Translations under genes and position numbers: made by a program | DNA from: Petrosia ficiformis | Lineage: Eukaryota; Porifera; Demospongiae; Haplosclerida; Petrosiidae | DNA: 64,000 nt | Direction of reading: 5' to 3' | Assembly: GCA_947044365.1 (NCBI GenBank) | Contig: OX345636.1 | Coordinates: 41,086,191-41,150,190 of the forward strand | In this document: positions 10,701 through 21,347 of the stretch, piece after piece | Layout: each line of letters starts with the position of its first letter | Numbering within the stretch: position 1 is the stretch's first letter | The notes under the pieces: generated by a model | What the model saw: the letters and a program-made list of their open reading frames with translations, nothing else | What the model was told of the DNA's origin: nothing | Databases searched by the model: none

Positions 10701-13700
10701 ACCTACACGTACTCTAGTTACTGGAACTTTCTGGAAGATTCTTTATCTATAGCCATTGGCTGTTGTCATGTGCTTTTGAAGCTTGCTTGCAAATTATCCT
10801 AAACCATATATATCGCATCACACAAGGGTGGCATGTATTTCCAATTGGTGTATATTCAAGGGCAGTCATAAATTGAGGGCAGCTCCCATTTGAAGCAATA
10901 TTGTAACTTTGGTGGAGTATCATCTTCTGTTTTTGCTTTGCCATTCGAAATAGTATGTATATTCGAGTAATGCATGCAGATAACATTCTCTCTTGTTACT
11001 GTATCTGTTGTAATGGTTCTGTAATCCAAACTAAAGTATACACAAAATTAAATTTGGCAGGAATCAATTTTGAATAATCTCACACTCAACAGTCAATGAT
11101 CAATATGGGTATAAAATATTAGCAGTGCATTTGCTAAACATTAGTGCCCACCAACAATGTTCATTTCTTCGTATACTAACATTCAGTCTAAATGAAATTC
11201 AAGTAGAAACAGCTATTCATGCAAAACATTATCTGATAAATCTAGAGTATGTCAGGTAAAATTTGAGACTAAATCATATTATAATTATTAAGTATAATGA
11301 GAGATGTTAAGAATAAGTCAAAAAAACTCAAACTGTGTCAGTGGCAGTTGACTAGATATTTCCACATGCACCCCTGAACTCATTTATAATTATGTCAGCA
11401 GACATGGGGTTATAGTAATACATAATAGCAATAGTTATAGTAAAGACTAAATGTTTCAAGGCAATAGCAGGAGCTTATGAGTGGCGCGAAGGAACATTGA
11501 ACTCCAATATATTTTGAAACCATTTATTCTTGAATCACACCTGTGCAAACTGCCTTATATGACAAACTATTGTAAACTGTGTAACTGATTTAAGTTGGCA
11601 TGATAAGTGTTTTTAAGTAAAAAAATGAATAATAAAACTTTTGTGTCTGACCAGATGCATAGAAGTAGAGTGTATAATCCCCCACTACTTTCCAGACAGA
11701 AATGATACTAATACAGTCAGCAAAGGACAAGTGCTATCAAGGTCTGCAACAAAAGTGTCAAAGTAGTGTGTTGGGTCTACAGGGTGTACAAAAGGACTGT
11801 TAATAGTAAACAACAAAAGCTAATGAAATAACCATAAGATGATTAGTTTGTTACTTGGAGCAAAATTTGAAAGTGCCTCGTATTCAAGCTATCTTCTTGA
11901 GTTTCTTTTCGGCTTGTAGAATTTGCATTTCAGATTTCCCATTAGTTTGAAGGTCCCATTTGAAGTATTCCATCCCAGAAATCAGTGCATTGCTTCTTTT
12001 GATCACAATTTGATCTTTACTAAACAACAAATCTGCATTGTACTGTGGCTTGACTGTCCTTCTGCATGACATTGTTTCTTGACTATAATTTTAGTAATTG
12101 CCACCCACTTCCACAAACCAGAACACTTATATTAAACTCGGGTGTTTGACCATATTTGGAGTTTTGCTGAAAGTGTGATTCGACAAAAATGGTTAGTGCA
12201 GTTTGACGCTCCCTCGCAGCGGTCGTAAGCTCTTAGTAATAGTAATAGTAATAGTAATTTTAAAAAAACTGAGGTATTAGTATTAGTAATAATCAAGTAA
12301 TAATCAAGTAATAGTATTAGTAAAAGCAATATACAATCTCTATGTTGAGTTAATAGTAATAGTAATAGACCTTAAATATTATGTTCATTTAAAGTAGAGC
12401 CTTTAGAGAGACTTTCATTTAGTATTGAAGTAATTATCTAATATTTTAGTATTAGTAATAATAAATATTACACTGACTTTGGAGGTATTAGTAATAGTAG
12501 TTTAATCTAATAGTAATTGTGCATTTCATTATAATTGACACCATATCTGAATGTCAATTTATAATGCTATTCTTTTACATTTGAAATAAATTCATTAAAC
12601 ATGTTTACATGTTGGTATTGGTATAGAACTGTAATATATTGCTTTTACTATTACTAACACTTTAAAATATAAGCATATTACTATTACTATTACTGTTATA
12701 GATTACTATAGCACTGAGATTTCTTTGAATTTCTGTTATGTTTTAAAGTTTATGACCAAAACTATACTAATCACATAGCTAGCTCAATGTCTGAATATTC
12801 TTTATGTAACATGAATATATAATGCTTATTTTCAGCTGTGTTGATTATTGATGATGACCAGCTTCCTAAAAAAGAAGACTTGGAGCTTGCATTTCATGTT
12901 TGGCAGGTATGTTGTTTAATACAAAGACATGCATTTCATTTAACAAAGAGACAATATGTAAATATATGTATGTCTGGCTGTTTTAATAGCTTCTCTTTGC
13001 AACAAAGCAAGTTAGAATCTTTTAACATGTATACTTTGACAAAGTTTCATGAAACACCCCACCCATAATGGTACCATGAATTAACTTGTATAATTATCAA
13101 GTAATATAACAATTAGGGGAGGGTCATGCACTTCATATTTTGTCATTAATTACATGCTACAAACCCACAAATATTGTAAGAATCTATATTTTTGTAATAA
13201 ATTTATATTTGTGCAGAATTCTCCTCAACTAATTGTTGGATTTCAATCAAGAGTTCATACATATAACCGTATATTTCGACACTATGGAGTAATTGACGGT
13301 AGGCATAAATCTCAGCGACCCTCAAAGGAAAATCCTCAATACTCTTACATATTAACTGTCACTTGCTTCGTTCATATCCACTACCTACATATGTATACAT
13401 ATGAGTTACCAAGACGATTTTATAATTTCGTTGAATTACATAATAACTGTGAAGACATATTTTTGGCTGGAATGGTTGGAGAGTTTCTTAGAAAAAGTGG
13501 ACGTGAACAACCTTGTTGTATTTGGGTAAAGGGGCAGGGCCAACATTTGGAGAAAATTGCAAGTATGTATTTAAATACAATTGTAATCTCTTTATCTTAT
13601 ATAAACCAAAGTCTTTCTTAGCTACTACACTATACCTCACAACAAAAAGCATACCTTTGTGTAAATCGAAAACTCTAATATACACTTGTCTTACTAGATT

Positions 13701-14014
13701 TGCATATAGCATTTTGTAAGGGTTGAGGCCATATTGTGAACCAGCCTTTACAGCTACAATGAATACAGATGTGTGTTGCATGGTGAATTACAACTCATCA
13801 ACTTGAATGTCAGTAAACATTCTGTATATCTATTAGTATACTGTAATGTCAAAGATTAGTATCTTAGAAATTTTGTTCTCATATAGAAGACTTCAAAGGT
13901 ATCAATCATTCTAACAAAAGATTCTGGCCACAAAGACGACAAGCAATGAATATGATGGTTATAGAATATGGCCATTTGCCACTGAAATTTACAAACATAC
14001 TAATAGAAACTTAA
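5025..14014 (+). CDS. EXTL2: EXTL2-like GT64 glycosyltransferase, four exons
   Basis: Exons: 5025-5445, 12836-12906, 13217-13562, 13887-14014. All junctions have GT/AG and the phases fit (1, 0, 1), giving 321 residues, close to the size of animal EXTL2. It is a type II membrane protein: Met-Glu-Arg-Lys is followed by a hydrophobic anchor at about residues 5-27. The GT64 domain starts at FTVLFLTYKRTD and VIVVWNN. NSLNNRF and the metal/UDP-binding DDD follow at residues 146-148, encoded by the 71-nt exon 2. Exon 3 has IVGF and NCED at about 241-244, the acidic site expected near the catalytic centre. Exon 4 ends with MPLRYSNI-like 'LPLKFTNILIE'. The enzyme class adds N-acetylhexosamine to the glycosaminoglycan linker in the Golgi. 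I start at the ATG at 5025 because it puts the anchor at the N-terminus. Intron 1 is 7,390 bp of mobile elements, yet the exons show no break, so the gene is probably functional. AATAAA lies at 14062. Confidence 0.88.
5486..6289. other. First part of EXTL2-like intron 1
   Basis: Intron sequence with a (TA)n tract at about 5486-5512. No further GT64 exon, RNA gene or transposase fragment was recognised. Several AT-rich stretches follow to the start of the palindromic MITE. Confidence 0.5.
6290..6610. mobile_element. Palindromic MITE with tRNA-like core and duplicated arm
   Basis: The segment CATAGAAAATAAACACTAAA at 6314 is mirrored by the end of the right arm (to 6480), and arms continue inward through GGAAAGTG...CACTTTCC to an inner stem TGGTAGTCAC...GTGACCTACCA. 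A third copy of the outer arm lies at 6558-6582, followed by a second 'gattagcaa(a)tcat...agttcaacaa', as if one end was duplicated. On the minus strand the core contains GGTTCAATTCC, a good match to a pol III B box, and a weak A-box-like region. No cloverleaf with an anticodon can be formed convincingly. Confidence 0.6.
6734..6772 (-). ncRNA. Hammerhead-ribozyme-like motif in Penelope arm
   Basis: On the minus strand CUGAUGA (6769-6763) is followed by a short hairpin, GACACCU-GGAU-AGGUGUU, then GAAAC (6743-6739). This is the order CUGAUGA / stem II / GAAAC expected of a hammerhead core. Penelope-like elements are known to carry minimal hammerheads. A cleavage site and stem III are not clear by eye, so activity is unproven. 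The mirrored copy at 8011-8041 has AAAAC in place of GAAAC and should be inactive. Confidence 0.5.
7230..7505 (-). pseudogene. Penelope-type GIY-YIG endonuclease, C-terminal fragment
   Basis: The frame begins with GQSGRSLSCRMKEHRRAV, the conserved central part of the GIY-YIG domain fused to Penelope reverse transcriptases. It continues with NASAIAEHAW, then the C-terminal ESWHMMNHPERMNRDKG block and a stop at 7230. The N-terminal GIY and YIG strands and all reverse transcriptase sequence are missing because the right inverted arm starts just upstream. It is therefore a dead remnant. The Glu in 'LLES' probably corresponds to the metal-binding Glu of the family. Confidence 0.85.
8475..8896. other. 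Intron segment with transposon-end-like sequence
   Basis: Two near-repeats 'ggcagctgtttagaagcaggg' and 'agacaactgtttagaaacaggg' occur around 8530-8580, and 'ggagggctgaagcccc' near 8770 resembles a transposon terminus. No credible exon was seen. Confidence 0.35.
8897..10541 (-). pseudogene. Decayed DDE_1 (pogo/jerky-like) transposase with PHD-like C-terminus
   Basis: Three blocks read in order on the minus strand. 10541-9894 has a CENP-B-type DNA-binding part (GFRLTRDDFMRLAF, GWMDGFRQRHP) and the first catalytic Asp in YNADETG. 9874-9641 has the second Asp in LILDGHASH and a third in PLDVGVFY. 9526-8897 is a Ser-rich then Lys/Glu-rich coiled coil ending in CPKC...CDTWYHINC, a partial PHD-like finger. 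The frame is broken by a shift near 9930 and an in-frame stop near 9878, with unreadable sequence at 9527-9640. This cut-and-paste transposase is dead. It lies antisense within intron 1 of the EXTL2-like gene. Terminal inverted repeats were not found. Confidence 0.85.
10562..12227. other. Intron segment without recognised gene
   Basis: Contains two short minus-strand open frames (around 10747-10986 and 11884-12072, the latter Lys-rich) without domains I recognise. They may be transposon debris. Tandem-like 'ctcataatacctactgtctcacaatacctac' occurs near 10680-10710. Confidence 0.4.
12228..12720. repeat. Degenerate TAA/TAG trinucleotide repeat
   Basis: Clusters of (TAGTAA)n and its complement are interspersed with unique sequence. 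Related clusters occur at about 33420-33610, 45950-46215 and 59265-59490, often with the words 'acattgacttaggaggtaat' beside them, so this is a dispersed repeat family and not an isolated microsatellite. Confidence 0.6.
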
Positions 14015-14061
14015 TTTTTTTGTGTTGTGTCATCGATCAGATCAATGCTGATATACAGTAC

Positions 14062-14067
14062 AATAAA
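14062..14067 (+). promoter_or_regulatory. Candidate poly(A) signal of the EXTL2-like gene
   Basis: AATAAA occurs 48 bases after the TAA stop at 14012-14014 and is the first canonical hexamer downstream. Confidence 0.55.
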
Positions 14068-14329
14068 TACATGATTTTATAATAATGTTATGTTGTGTTG
14101 CATAACATTATGATTGGAAAAGCTGTTATCAACATTACAGAGATTTGTTGCCAAAGGATTAAATTATAATATATATAATAATCGTTTTTAAAATTAATGT
14201 AAGTGCGAATTTAAAAGAATTGAAGACTGTTAGACTTTATGTGTTTATGTACATGTCTTCCTGTATAAGCCAAATTAAAGTCCAATTTTAACAGTGTGGA
14301 ATGTGCTGTTGTTAGTGTGCACCTGATTG

Positions 14330-14752
14330 TAGATTTTATGGCCCGCAGGGCCATCCCTATGATTGCTTTCCCACGGGTTCGAACTATATATATAATTAAA
14401 ATTATATATAATTATATATAATTATATGTTTGTGTCACTTACGCGAGTATGCGTTGTATACGTAGTTAAGGAAGTTACATCATTCCCGGGGGCTCGGTCA
14501 ATTAATGGGCGTGGCGCGTAAAAGAACGCGCGCTCAAGCTCTACAGACCAGCAGAAAGAAAGGTGTGTAGCTTACATAGAAACTAATAGCTAGCTATTCT
14601 ACCTGAAATATATTCTTAAAGTTCTACAAGGTTCTTTAAAAGAGTAGATAATCAACTATAATAGGCTGATGTGTTTCAGGCATCATAAAGTTAGCTGTGA
14701 TTACTGAATGCTGGACACCAAGCAATCATAGGGATACTTTTTTCTCTATATA
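14330..14752. mobile_element. MITE, family with 16-bp inverted repeat ATCCCTATGATTGCTT
   Basis: ATCCCTATGATTGCTT at 14353-14368 matches the exact complement at 14720-14735. The interior has 'gtgtcacttacgcgagtatgcgttgtatac', 'ctcggtcaattaatgggcgtgg' and 'cagcagaaagaaag'. Shorter relatives occur at about 26850-27107, 32762-32985, 36225-36440, 44806-45055 and 53335-53585, the last four in the opposite orientation. No open frame spans it. Confidence 0.7.
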
Positions 14753-15211
14753 CACTTGTTCATTCATATATAGGTGCCTGTGACTTATCATAGTGGGTCC
14801 TGTACTGGTATTCTAGGTGCTCTCACATCGCTGTGCTGATGTACGCTTTACAGGATGAGGAAAGTCTTGTGAAGCAAAAGTGAAGATTAGCTACAATAGT
14901 ATGAAGCCCAAGCAGTATTTGATACAATATCAAAACACACCTGTTTGCAGTTACTATGTCATAATTCTACAGTGGCCCAAAATGACATTTCACTTCATGC
15001 CCAAATTTTATTATATGCGATTCACTATCGATGTCATAGTTCATGTTCGCATTCACATACTATTGTGGTCACGTACTGTGACACTGTAGTACTACGGGGA
15101 TATGGTACCCCAAATTACTGCAGTAGAATCAAAGTTGACGATGAAATTGTACCTCCAGTAGTCTGGCAAGTGTGGCTCGCCAGACTAGTATCTTCGGTGA
15201 TATTGTACCCC
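14753..15211. other. Intergenic, no recognised gene
   Basis: Short overlapping open frames here have no domain or codon pattern I recognise. A small inverted pair GTCTGGCAAGTG / GCTCGCCAGAC lies at about 15162-15185, next to the MULE-like MITE. Confidence 0.35.
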
Positions 15212-15220
15212 CCCTGGCTT

Positions 15221-15532
15221 TAGTCTCACCAGGCCAGCCCCTCACACTCTACGCGGGAAGAGGGTCTGGTCAAACTTGCATGTTGCATTTGTGTTTAACA
15301 CGCCACAATTTTTGTGGCGTGTTAACCACAGGCAAAGTGTATAAAGTATGCATTAGTGTTGCAGTCAGTGGGTTTCTTAAGTGGGTGAAATTATAATTAA
15401 AACATACTTTATACACTTTGCCTGTGGTTAACACGCCACAAAAATTGTGGCGTGTTAAACATGAATGCAACATGCGAGTTTGACCAGACCCTCTTCTCGC
15501 GTAGTGTGTGAGGGGCTGGCCTGGCGAGACTA
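15221..15532. mobile_element. MULE-like foldback MITE with 9-bp target duplication
   Basis: The 312-bp element runs TAGTCTCACCAGGCCAGCCC... to ...GGGGCTGGCCTGGCGAGACTA. Arms of about 130 bp pair almost throughout. Each arm contains an inner palindrome, AACACGCCACAA / TTGTGGCGTGTT. It is flanked by exact copies of CCCTGGCTT at 15212-15220 and 15533-15541. A 9-bp duplication with long arms fits Mutator-like elements. The asymmetric spacer (about 15350-15402) has no open frame of note. Confidence 0.85.
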
Positions 15533-15541
15533 CCCTGGCTT

Positions 15542-16278
15542 CCTGCAAAGTGTTTTAGTATATCTAGATCTGGTGATGCAAGTAATATTGAATATATAAG
15601 GGAGCATCTTCAAACTGAAATTTGTACTGTAACATCATAGTGACGCGAAGGGGGTGGGGGTTGTGCACGTGACGCTAAGCATTGGAAGCACAAGATACAC
15701 GTATGAGTATTCATTCATGGACGTTAAGAGGAGGGGGCGGGGGGTCTTGCAGTAGTTTTAATGTGGCATTCAGCGTACAAGATTCAGTTTGGAGATGCAC
15801 CCTAAAGGTCATAGACAAATTTTATGCCATCAAATACTTTTGCTTATCATTATTTCATCATAATATCGTGGGTATTTTTGAACTATAATAATTATAATTA
15901 TGCTGCCATAAATGTGATACATGCATGCACCATAAACATTATTATAATTGTGTATATATATATAATTTATATAGCTAACCGGGGCTATTCCGTTTCCTCA
16001 ATTGAAAGAGACACGGTATAGCCCTGCCTACCTCATCTTACTAAACGCTTTATAACTTCAAAACTGTGTGAGATATAGGTGTCAGACATCCACCATTGGA
16101 TCCAGGATAGATTTAGCAAAATACAGATACCCCAGAGCTTGCGAGTTTATGAAACGACATAAATGCAAATGAAAACCACAGCATTTACAAATGGCGAGAG
16201 CTAAGGCGATCACAAAACCAGTAATAGACCATTGGTTTAACAAATGCTTAAAGCAATCATTAGAAGACGGGGGTGGAT
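15542..16278. other. Intergenic, hairpin remnants only
   Basis: A small inverted pair GGGGCTATTCCGT / ACGGTATAGCCC spans about 15978-16024, a miniature of the 'gctatatc' hairpins elsewhere. Two G-rich runs lie near 15649 and 15731. No exon was recognised. Confidence 0.35.
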
Positions 16279-16665
16279 CTAGAAAATATATATTGGGTGG
16301 GCCAAGCATCTAAGGGGGTCTGGGGGGATGCTCCCCCAGGATAATTTTGAAATTTCAGCCATTCTAGAGGATCTGTTGTAAGTTTCTTCTTTTTTTTTTT
16401 TGGTCGTGATTATAACAATAATCAGACTATTATAGTTACATAACAGAAATAATGATAAATGAGTGGGGGCCTCCTGATGATTCAAGGAAGTGTCGTGTTT
16501 TACAAGGGCACCACCTTTTCCTGTGGCATGTTTCCAATAACAGAAAACAGCATCTGTAGACATTGAATACTCCAACCATTCATACTTTTCATACCATTTA
16601 GGATTAAAACAGCGCTCTCTTTTACCAATCAAGGTGGATGGAAATTGATGATTGACTGGACTCAC
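16279..16665 (-). pseudogene. TTF-type zinc finger fragment of a hAT-like transposase
   Basis: The N-terminal part of the minus-strand frame (NHQFPSTL, then FNPKWYEKYEWLEYS and DAVFCYW) is the start of the TTF/ZMYM1-type zinc finger found at the N-terminus of one hAT branch. The second Cys of the expected FCYxC pair is absent and the frame runs out into noncoding sequence. Downstream, 'gggggtctggggggatgctccccc' near 16315-16338 resembles the terminus of such an element. The rest of the transposase is missing. Confidence 0.65.
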
Positions 16666-16679
16666 TGCTGTTGTGATCA

Positions 16680-17612
16680 GCTCTACCTTTAGCTTGCCCT
16701 AACATATATTCAGTACAAATACATGTACAAATAAAATTATGGTATTCAAATAATTGAAAACATACAACTAAATGATTGAAACAGAGTTAGTTGTCTAGAC
16801 ATTTTGGCTTCAGTTCAATTACTTCACAGCTGCTATTCACCACCTAATTTATACCCGGGCCATTTAAACGGCGCGCTAAGCGCGCCGACAATTTTTTACT
16901 AATTATTTATTCATGATGGGGGTGTCGATTAATAATAATAATAAAACGAGTAATGAAATTGTTGCAAAGTTGAGATTAAAACTTATTATATTCAATACTG
17001 TAACTGCACTAACTTATATACAGAATGATAGACAATAAATAGAGACAATTATTGTAAAGGAAAAACAACTAGGGCCATGCAAAAAATATTATACAGAGCT
17101 AACAATGTTCAAGTCTTTGTCTCTGCATTGTAACAAAATGAATAACACAAGTCAATAAACAGACAGCTCTGTTGATACTGCGATATCGTCAGGAACTCCA
17201 CCAAGAACTCTTGTACACGCAACTGTTAATACAAAAGTACCCCAAGATGGCGCAAGAATGTACCCCGGAAGTGATGTCACTTATCAATTATCACAGTGCT
17301 ACATTCCAGCGCTTTACGTGAAAAGGTCTAATACAATGTTGGTTAGGCTGCTCATTAAAGTAATAATTACTAAAAGGTTAAAAATCGGCACAGTTATTGC
17401 CTATGAACGGATACAAAGATTGCGGGAGGTTATACTATAATTATATAATTATAGTGAAATTTAAACGCAGGAGTATATCTCCAGTCTCGACTATCAGTGA
17501 GCTGTGGCGAGTGATGGTGGACATTGCACCTGATTATAACAGCAGGTTTGTATGTTCATATTGCCTAAATAACTTTAATTGTCAATTTATTTGTTTTTAC
17601 TACATTTAATTA
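16680..17612. other. Intergenic, no recognised gene
   Basis: Holds a GC-rich palindrome GGCGCGC-taa-GCGCGCC near 16870-16887 and AT-rich sequence. A short frame at 17258-17440 is without recognisable features. Confidence 0.4.
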
Positions 17613-17870
17613 TTAATAAAAATAGAGAAAGATGTAGGGACGTCAAACCCCAAAAAGCATGCAAACAAGGTTGGGAGGTTAACGTAGGACCTAAAATTAA
17701 ACAAACCACTTATATAACCCTACATAAGTACAGCTGTTTGCTTTACAGCGGTGTAAGTACTTATGTAGGTTATATGGAAGGGGTTTAATTAATTTTAGGT
17801 CCTACGTTAACCTCCCATTCGCATGCTTTTTGGGTTTTGACATCCCTACATCTTTCTCCATTTTTATTAA
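17613..17870. mobile_element. 258-bp foldback MITE
   Basis: Ends read TTAATAAAAATAGAGAAAGA and its near-exact complement. Arms continue through GATGTAGGGA, AAAAAGCATGC and AACGTAGGACC to near the centre, giving arms over 100 bp. Partial relatives occur at about 54355-54520 and 61060-61215. TTAA at both outer edges may be a target duplication but is not proof in AT-rich DNA. Confidence 0.75.
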
Positions 17871-18041
17871 AAATGTTTTTATTATTCTTTTATAATAAGC
17901 TTTAGATACTTACTTTTTTTATTTTCCTACTGTCAATGGAGTTTATAAACTTATTTAAGTCTATTACAATACAAACAGTCTATCATATTCTGTGTTCTGT
18001 TTTTTTTTTACCTATTTTCTGTGCACTGACTTCACTTATGA

Positions 18042-18263
18042 TTAAAGCTGGATGCATACTAAAGTAATGACAAATTTAAGCAGCTGGATTGGTTCTAGGA
18101 ATAGATTTACCCATGAACAGATAGCTAGTAGGACTACATTTTGTAACATGGGGCCAAATCTGGCAAACAAAATGTGTCTTCTAAGACCAAATGTGATTGT
18201 CAGAATTGGTCCCAGACTGAATATTTCTGTCATTTACAAAATTTGACATTTTTTGCCAGGACA
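18042..18263 (+). promoter_or_regulatory. SRCR promoter-like block, copy 1, interrupted
   Basis: The sequence 'taaagctggatgcatactaaagtaat' through 'ttttgccaggaca' matches blocks at 23172-23390 and 33613-33830 that directly precede SRCR signal-peptide exons. Here the block is cut by the hAT element at 18264 and continues after 20615 ('attaattagatta'), then is cut again at 20652 and resumes at 22188 with 'acgaccacgcctacacatag'. It is therefore the displaced upstream region of SRCR gene 1. Confidence 0.65.
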
Positions 18264-20615
18264 TAGTGATGGGTGATTCCGATTCCGATTCCGATTCCTG
18301 AGTATTCGATTCTTTGATTCCGTCTGGAATTGTACTCGTATCGAAAGAAAAGTTAGAATCGATCGAAGCGATTCCGAATTGAACCACGCCCTTTAACATT
18401 AATAATAGTTAATAAATCAGTAGTTATTAAATAAGTTAATATTCCGCGGCAGCAAAGTGCATGAATGAACAATTGAACATGTATTATTATATTTATTTCT
18501 TCACAATAACTTTAACATTAACAAGATAGAACACATATGCAGCTGTACTTGCAACAGTGATTTCATTGGTCAGAATTGGATCCTGTTTGGTGTCTTGCTG
18601 CTATAGCAACTAGTCTCACTCTTACTTGACTACTTCTTCTGTATCTGTACTCTGTAGTTCACTGACTTCACTCAGTTCACTATCTTTACTGTCTGTTTAA
18701 CTCATCCATCCAGCTCCTCAGGTAACTGAGCATCATGGCTACTTCTAGTTCTAAACGACCCAGAAGTTCAGTCTGGACATACTTCAAAAAAGTTGATGAT
18801 GACCAGAATGCTGCTTGTCAACTCTGCAAAACCAAGTTGACATACTGTAAAAATACAAGCAACCTACTGAAACATCTCCAGACAAAACATCATAAGGAGT
18901 ACACTGAATGTCTAGAGGAAAGGAAAGCAAATGAGAGTCAAAAGAAGGCCAAAAAGAATACGAACTCATCTACACCAGTTCAAACTATACCTTCTATGGT
19001 TCTTCAGAGCCATCCATATTCCAGTGACTCTACGAAAAAAAAGAAGATAGATGAAGCAGTTATTGAATTTATTTGTAAAGATATGCAACCTACCTCTGTA
19101 GTCGAAGATACTGGCTTCAAGAAACTGGTCGGTATACTTGACCCTCGTTACCAAATTCCCAGTCGACGTACAATAACCAGAGAAATTCTACCAAGGAGGT
19201 ATGACAGTACGAAAGCCAATGTTCAGAAAGATTTGAGCTCTGCTATTTCTGTTGATCTTACAACAGAAATATGGACATCACGCCAAATGAAGTTCAATGA
19301 AGTTATATCGAGTTGTTGAAAGCTGGAATATTCAAGACAAAGTAATCTGTGTTGTCACTGACAATGCCGCTAACATGGTGGCTGCTATTTCGTCAACTGG
19401 TTGGCGTCATCTGCCGTGCTTTGCACACTCTCTAAATCTTGTGGTCCAGAATTCAATCAAGAGTGATGATGAGCTTTGTGCTGTACAAACCAAAAGCAAA
19501 AGTGTTCTGTTTTCCATCGAAGTGTTAAATCAACAGAGAAGCTAGCAGAAATCCAACGCCAAGTTTCACTTCCAGAACACAAGTTAATGCAAGATGTTTC
19601 CACTCGTTGGAATTCCACTTACATTATGCTTGAACGTTTTTATGAACAATTTGAAGCTATAACAACAACCCTCTGTTTGGTGAATCAAAATGATCTTTGT
19701 TTGAAAGTTGAAAACAAGGCCACCATTTCAAAGGCACTGCAAATATTGAAGCCCTTCTTAGAAGCCACAGAGATCATATCAGGGCAAGCATATGTTTCCA
19801 TTTCAATGATAGTTCCTTTGACAAAAATCCTTCAGCAACACTGTAGCTCTCTTTCTACAGCCAATCCTGGCACGACACTTGCTGGATCCCTCAATTCAGA
19901 ACTAAATTGCAGATTCACGTCTATTGAGACACATTACGTGACAGCAGTGAGCACGTTACTCGATCCACGATTTAAAAAACTGCCGTTTGCCGATAAGACT
20001 GCCCTTGGCCACACTGTAAACCGACTGACACAAGAAGTTACAACAGTCATTTCTGAGTCTGACGATCCATCAAGCAGCTCAAGTGATCACCAATTTACAA
20101 ATTTACTTGACCTGGACGACTTCCTGGAAGAGACCTCAGCTGAGAGCATTTGGGATTCATTTGACCAGAGGGCTAAAGAGTCACAAGTTCATTGAACTTC
20201 TACTGTTGAGGCAACTATAGAAGTCAGGAGATATTTCAAGGAAGCTGTCATTAGTAGAAATAATAATCCTCTTCAATGGTGGAAAGAAAACTACTGTCGC
20301 TTTCCTCGCTTACAAGTGCTAGCAAGACGATACTTGTGTATTCCGGGCTCCTCTGTCCCTTCCGAAAGACTCTTTTCTCAGGCAGGAGTTCTGGTTTCTG
20401 AACGAAGAAATCGTATCACACCCAAGAATGTTGACCTCATTTTGTTTCTCAACCAGAACTTATAAATCAGTCAGTGTAGTACATGTTCTTTGCATCTCAA
20501 CTATCATTCTATCAAATCATTATTGTGGACAAAAATTGCCAACACGTGTTTTAGCGCATGCGCAGACAGTAAGTATTCGGAATCGGTTGATAATTTTTGG
20601 TATCGCCCATCGCTA
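18264..20615 (+). mobile_element. hAT element, ZBED type, decayed
   Basis: Ends are TAGTGATGGGTGAT (left) and the complement of TAGCGATGGGCGAT (right), a known hAT-type terminus. Flanking 8-mers CCAGGACA and CTAGAACA both resemble the uninterrupted CCATGACA in the paralogous block near 33822, so an 8-bp target duplication that has since drifted is likely. GATTCC repeats follow the left end. It contains the transposase remnant 18735-20463. Confidence 0.8.
18735..20463 (+). pseudogene. ZBED-like hAT transposase, frameshifted
   Basis: Starts with a BED zinc finger (SVWTYFKKV, AACQLCKTKL, LLKHLQTKHH at about residues 10-55). After AISVDLTTEIWTS a deletion removes the segment before FNEVISS. The frame then shifts to a part with VVTDNAANM and LPCFAHSLNLVV, and again to STRWNSTYIMLERF. 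A stop at about 20193 separates it from the C-terminal hAT dimerisation region (NPLQWWKENYCRFP, VPSERLFSQAG, ending LFLNQNL at 20463). The order matches a complete ZBED1-like transposase with at least two shifts, a deletion and a stop, so it cannot be active. Confidence 0.88.
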
Positions 20616-21347
20616 CTAGAACATCAATTAATAATTAATTAGATTATGACCCAGGGTCTCCAATGCTAGTGATTTTACCCTAGATCTAGGGTAATTTTTA
20701 CTGATCTAGGGCCTCGGGTAGGAATTTTTTAAAATACAGGAATCTAGGGTATTTTCAAGACCTCCTCAATTTTTTATACCTAAATAATATTCATAGGTTT
20801 TTCTTCACTTTTCAGCATTACTATACTGAAGTGCACTCAAGTGGGAATATCTTAATATAGTTTATCAAAAGCTACATAATATCTATGTAGCTTTTGGTAA
20901 ACTGAATAACTTCAGTATACATACGTATATACTAATAGTTATAACCTAACAGCTGTCTCTCCTTCACTTGAATGCTGGCTTAAACGTTTGTTTTCCCAAG
21001 TCACGCTAATCAAAAGCAAGCAAATAAAAAAATTTAAGACTTCAACTGTTGATGCATTACTAATGGTAAAACAAAGCTTACCTTGTTCCTGTGTCACTTA
21101 CAATCCTGACAAGTATATGCAATAGTATGAATGTTGAAATATACAATTCAGACTCTTCAGAAAGTGAACAAGACTGAGTTTGTCAGTTTATGATGTTTAG
21201 AAATAAAAACATTTTGTGTTATGAAAAAAGTTAGAAATCTGAGGTAATTTGTAGGGATAGTAAAATTCAAGGATTTCAGGGGTAATTTGAAACTGGGTCA
21301 GGGAATAGCCCAATTTCATGTAAGAGCTCAAAAATGCAATTAGCGGT

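Noticed and set aside
11884..12072. 62-codon Lys-rich minus-strand frame
   Set aside because: No recognisable domain or neighbouring exon; kept only as a remark in the gene-free stretch.
13488..13781. Minus-strand frame opposite EXTL2-like exon 3
   Set aside because: Shadow of the sense exon; the sense frame is conserved GT64 sequence with proper splice sites.
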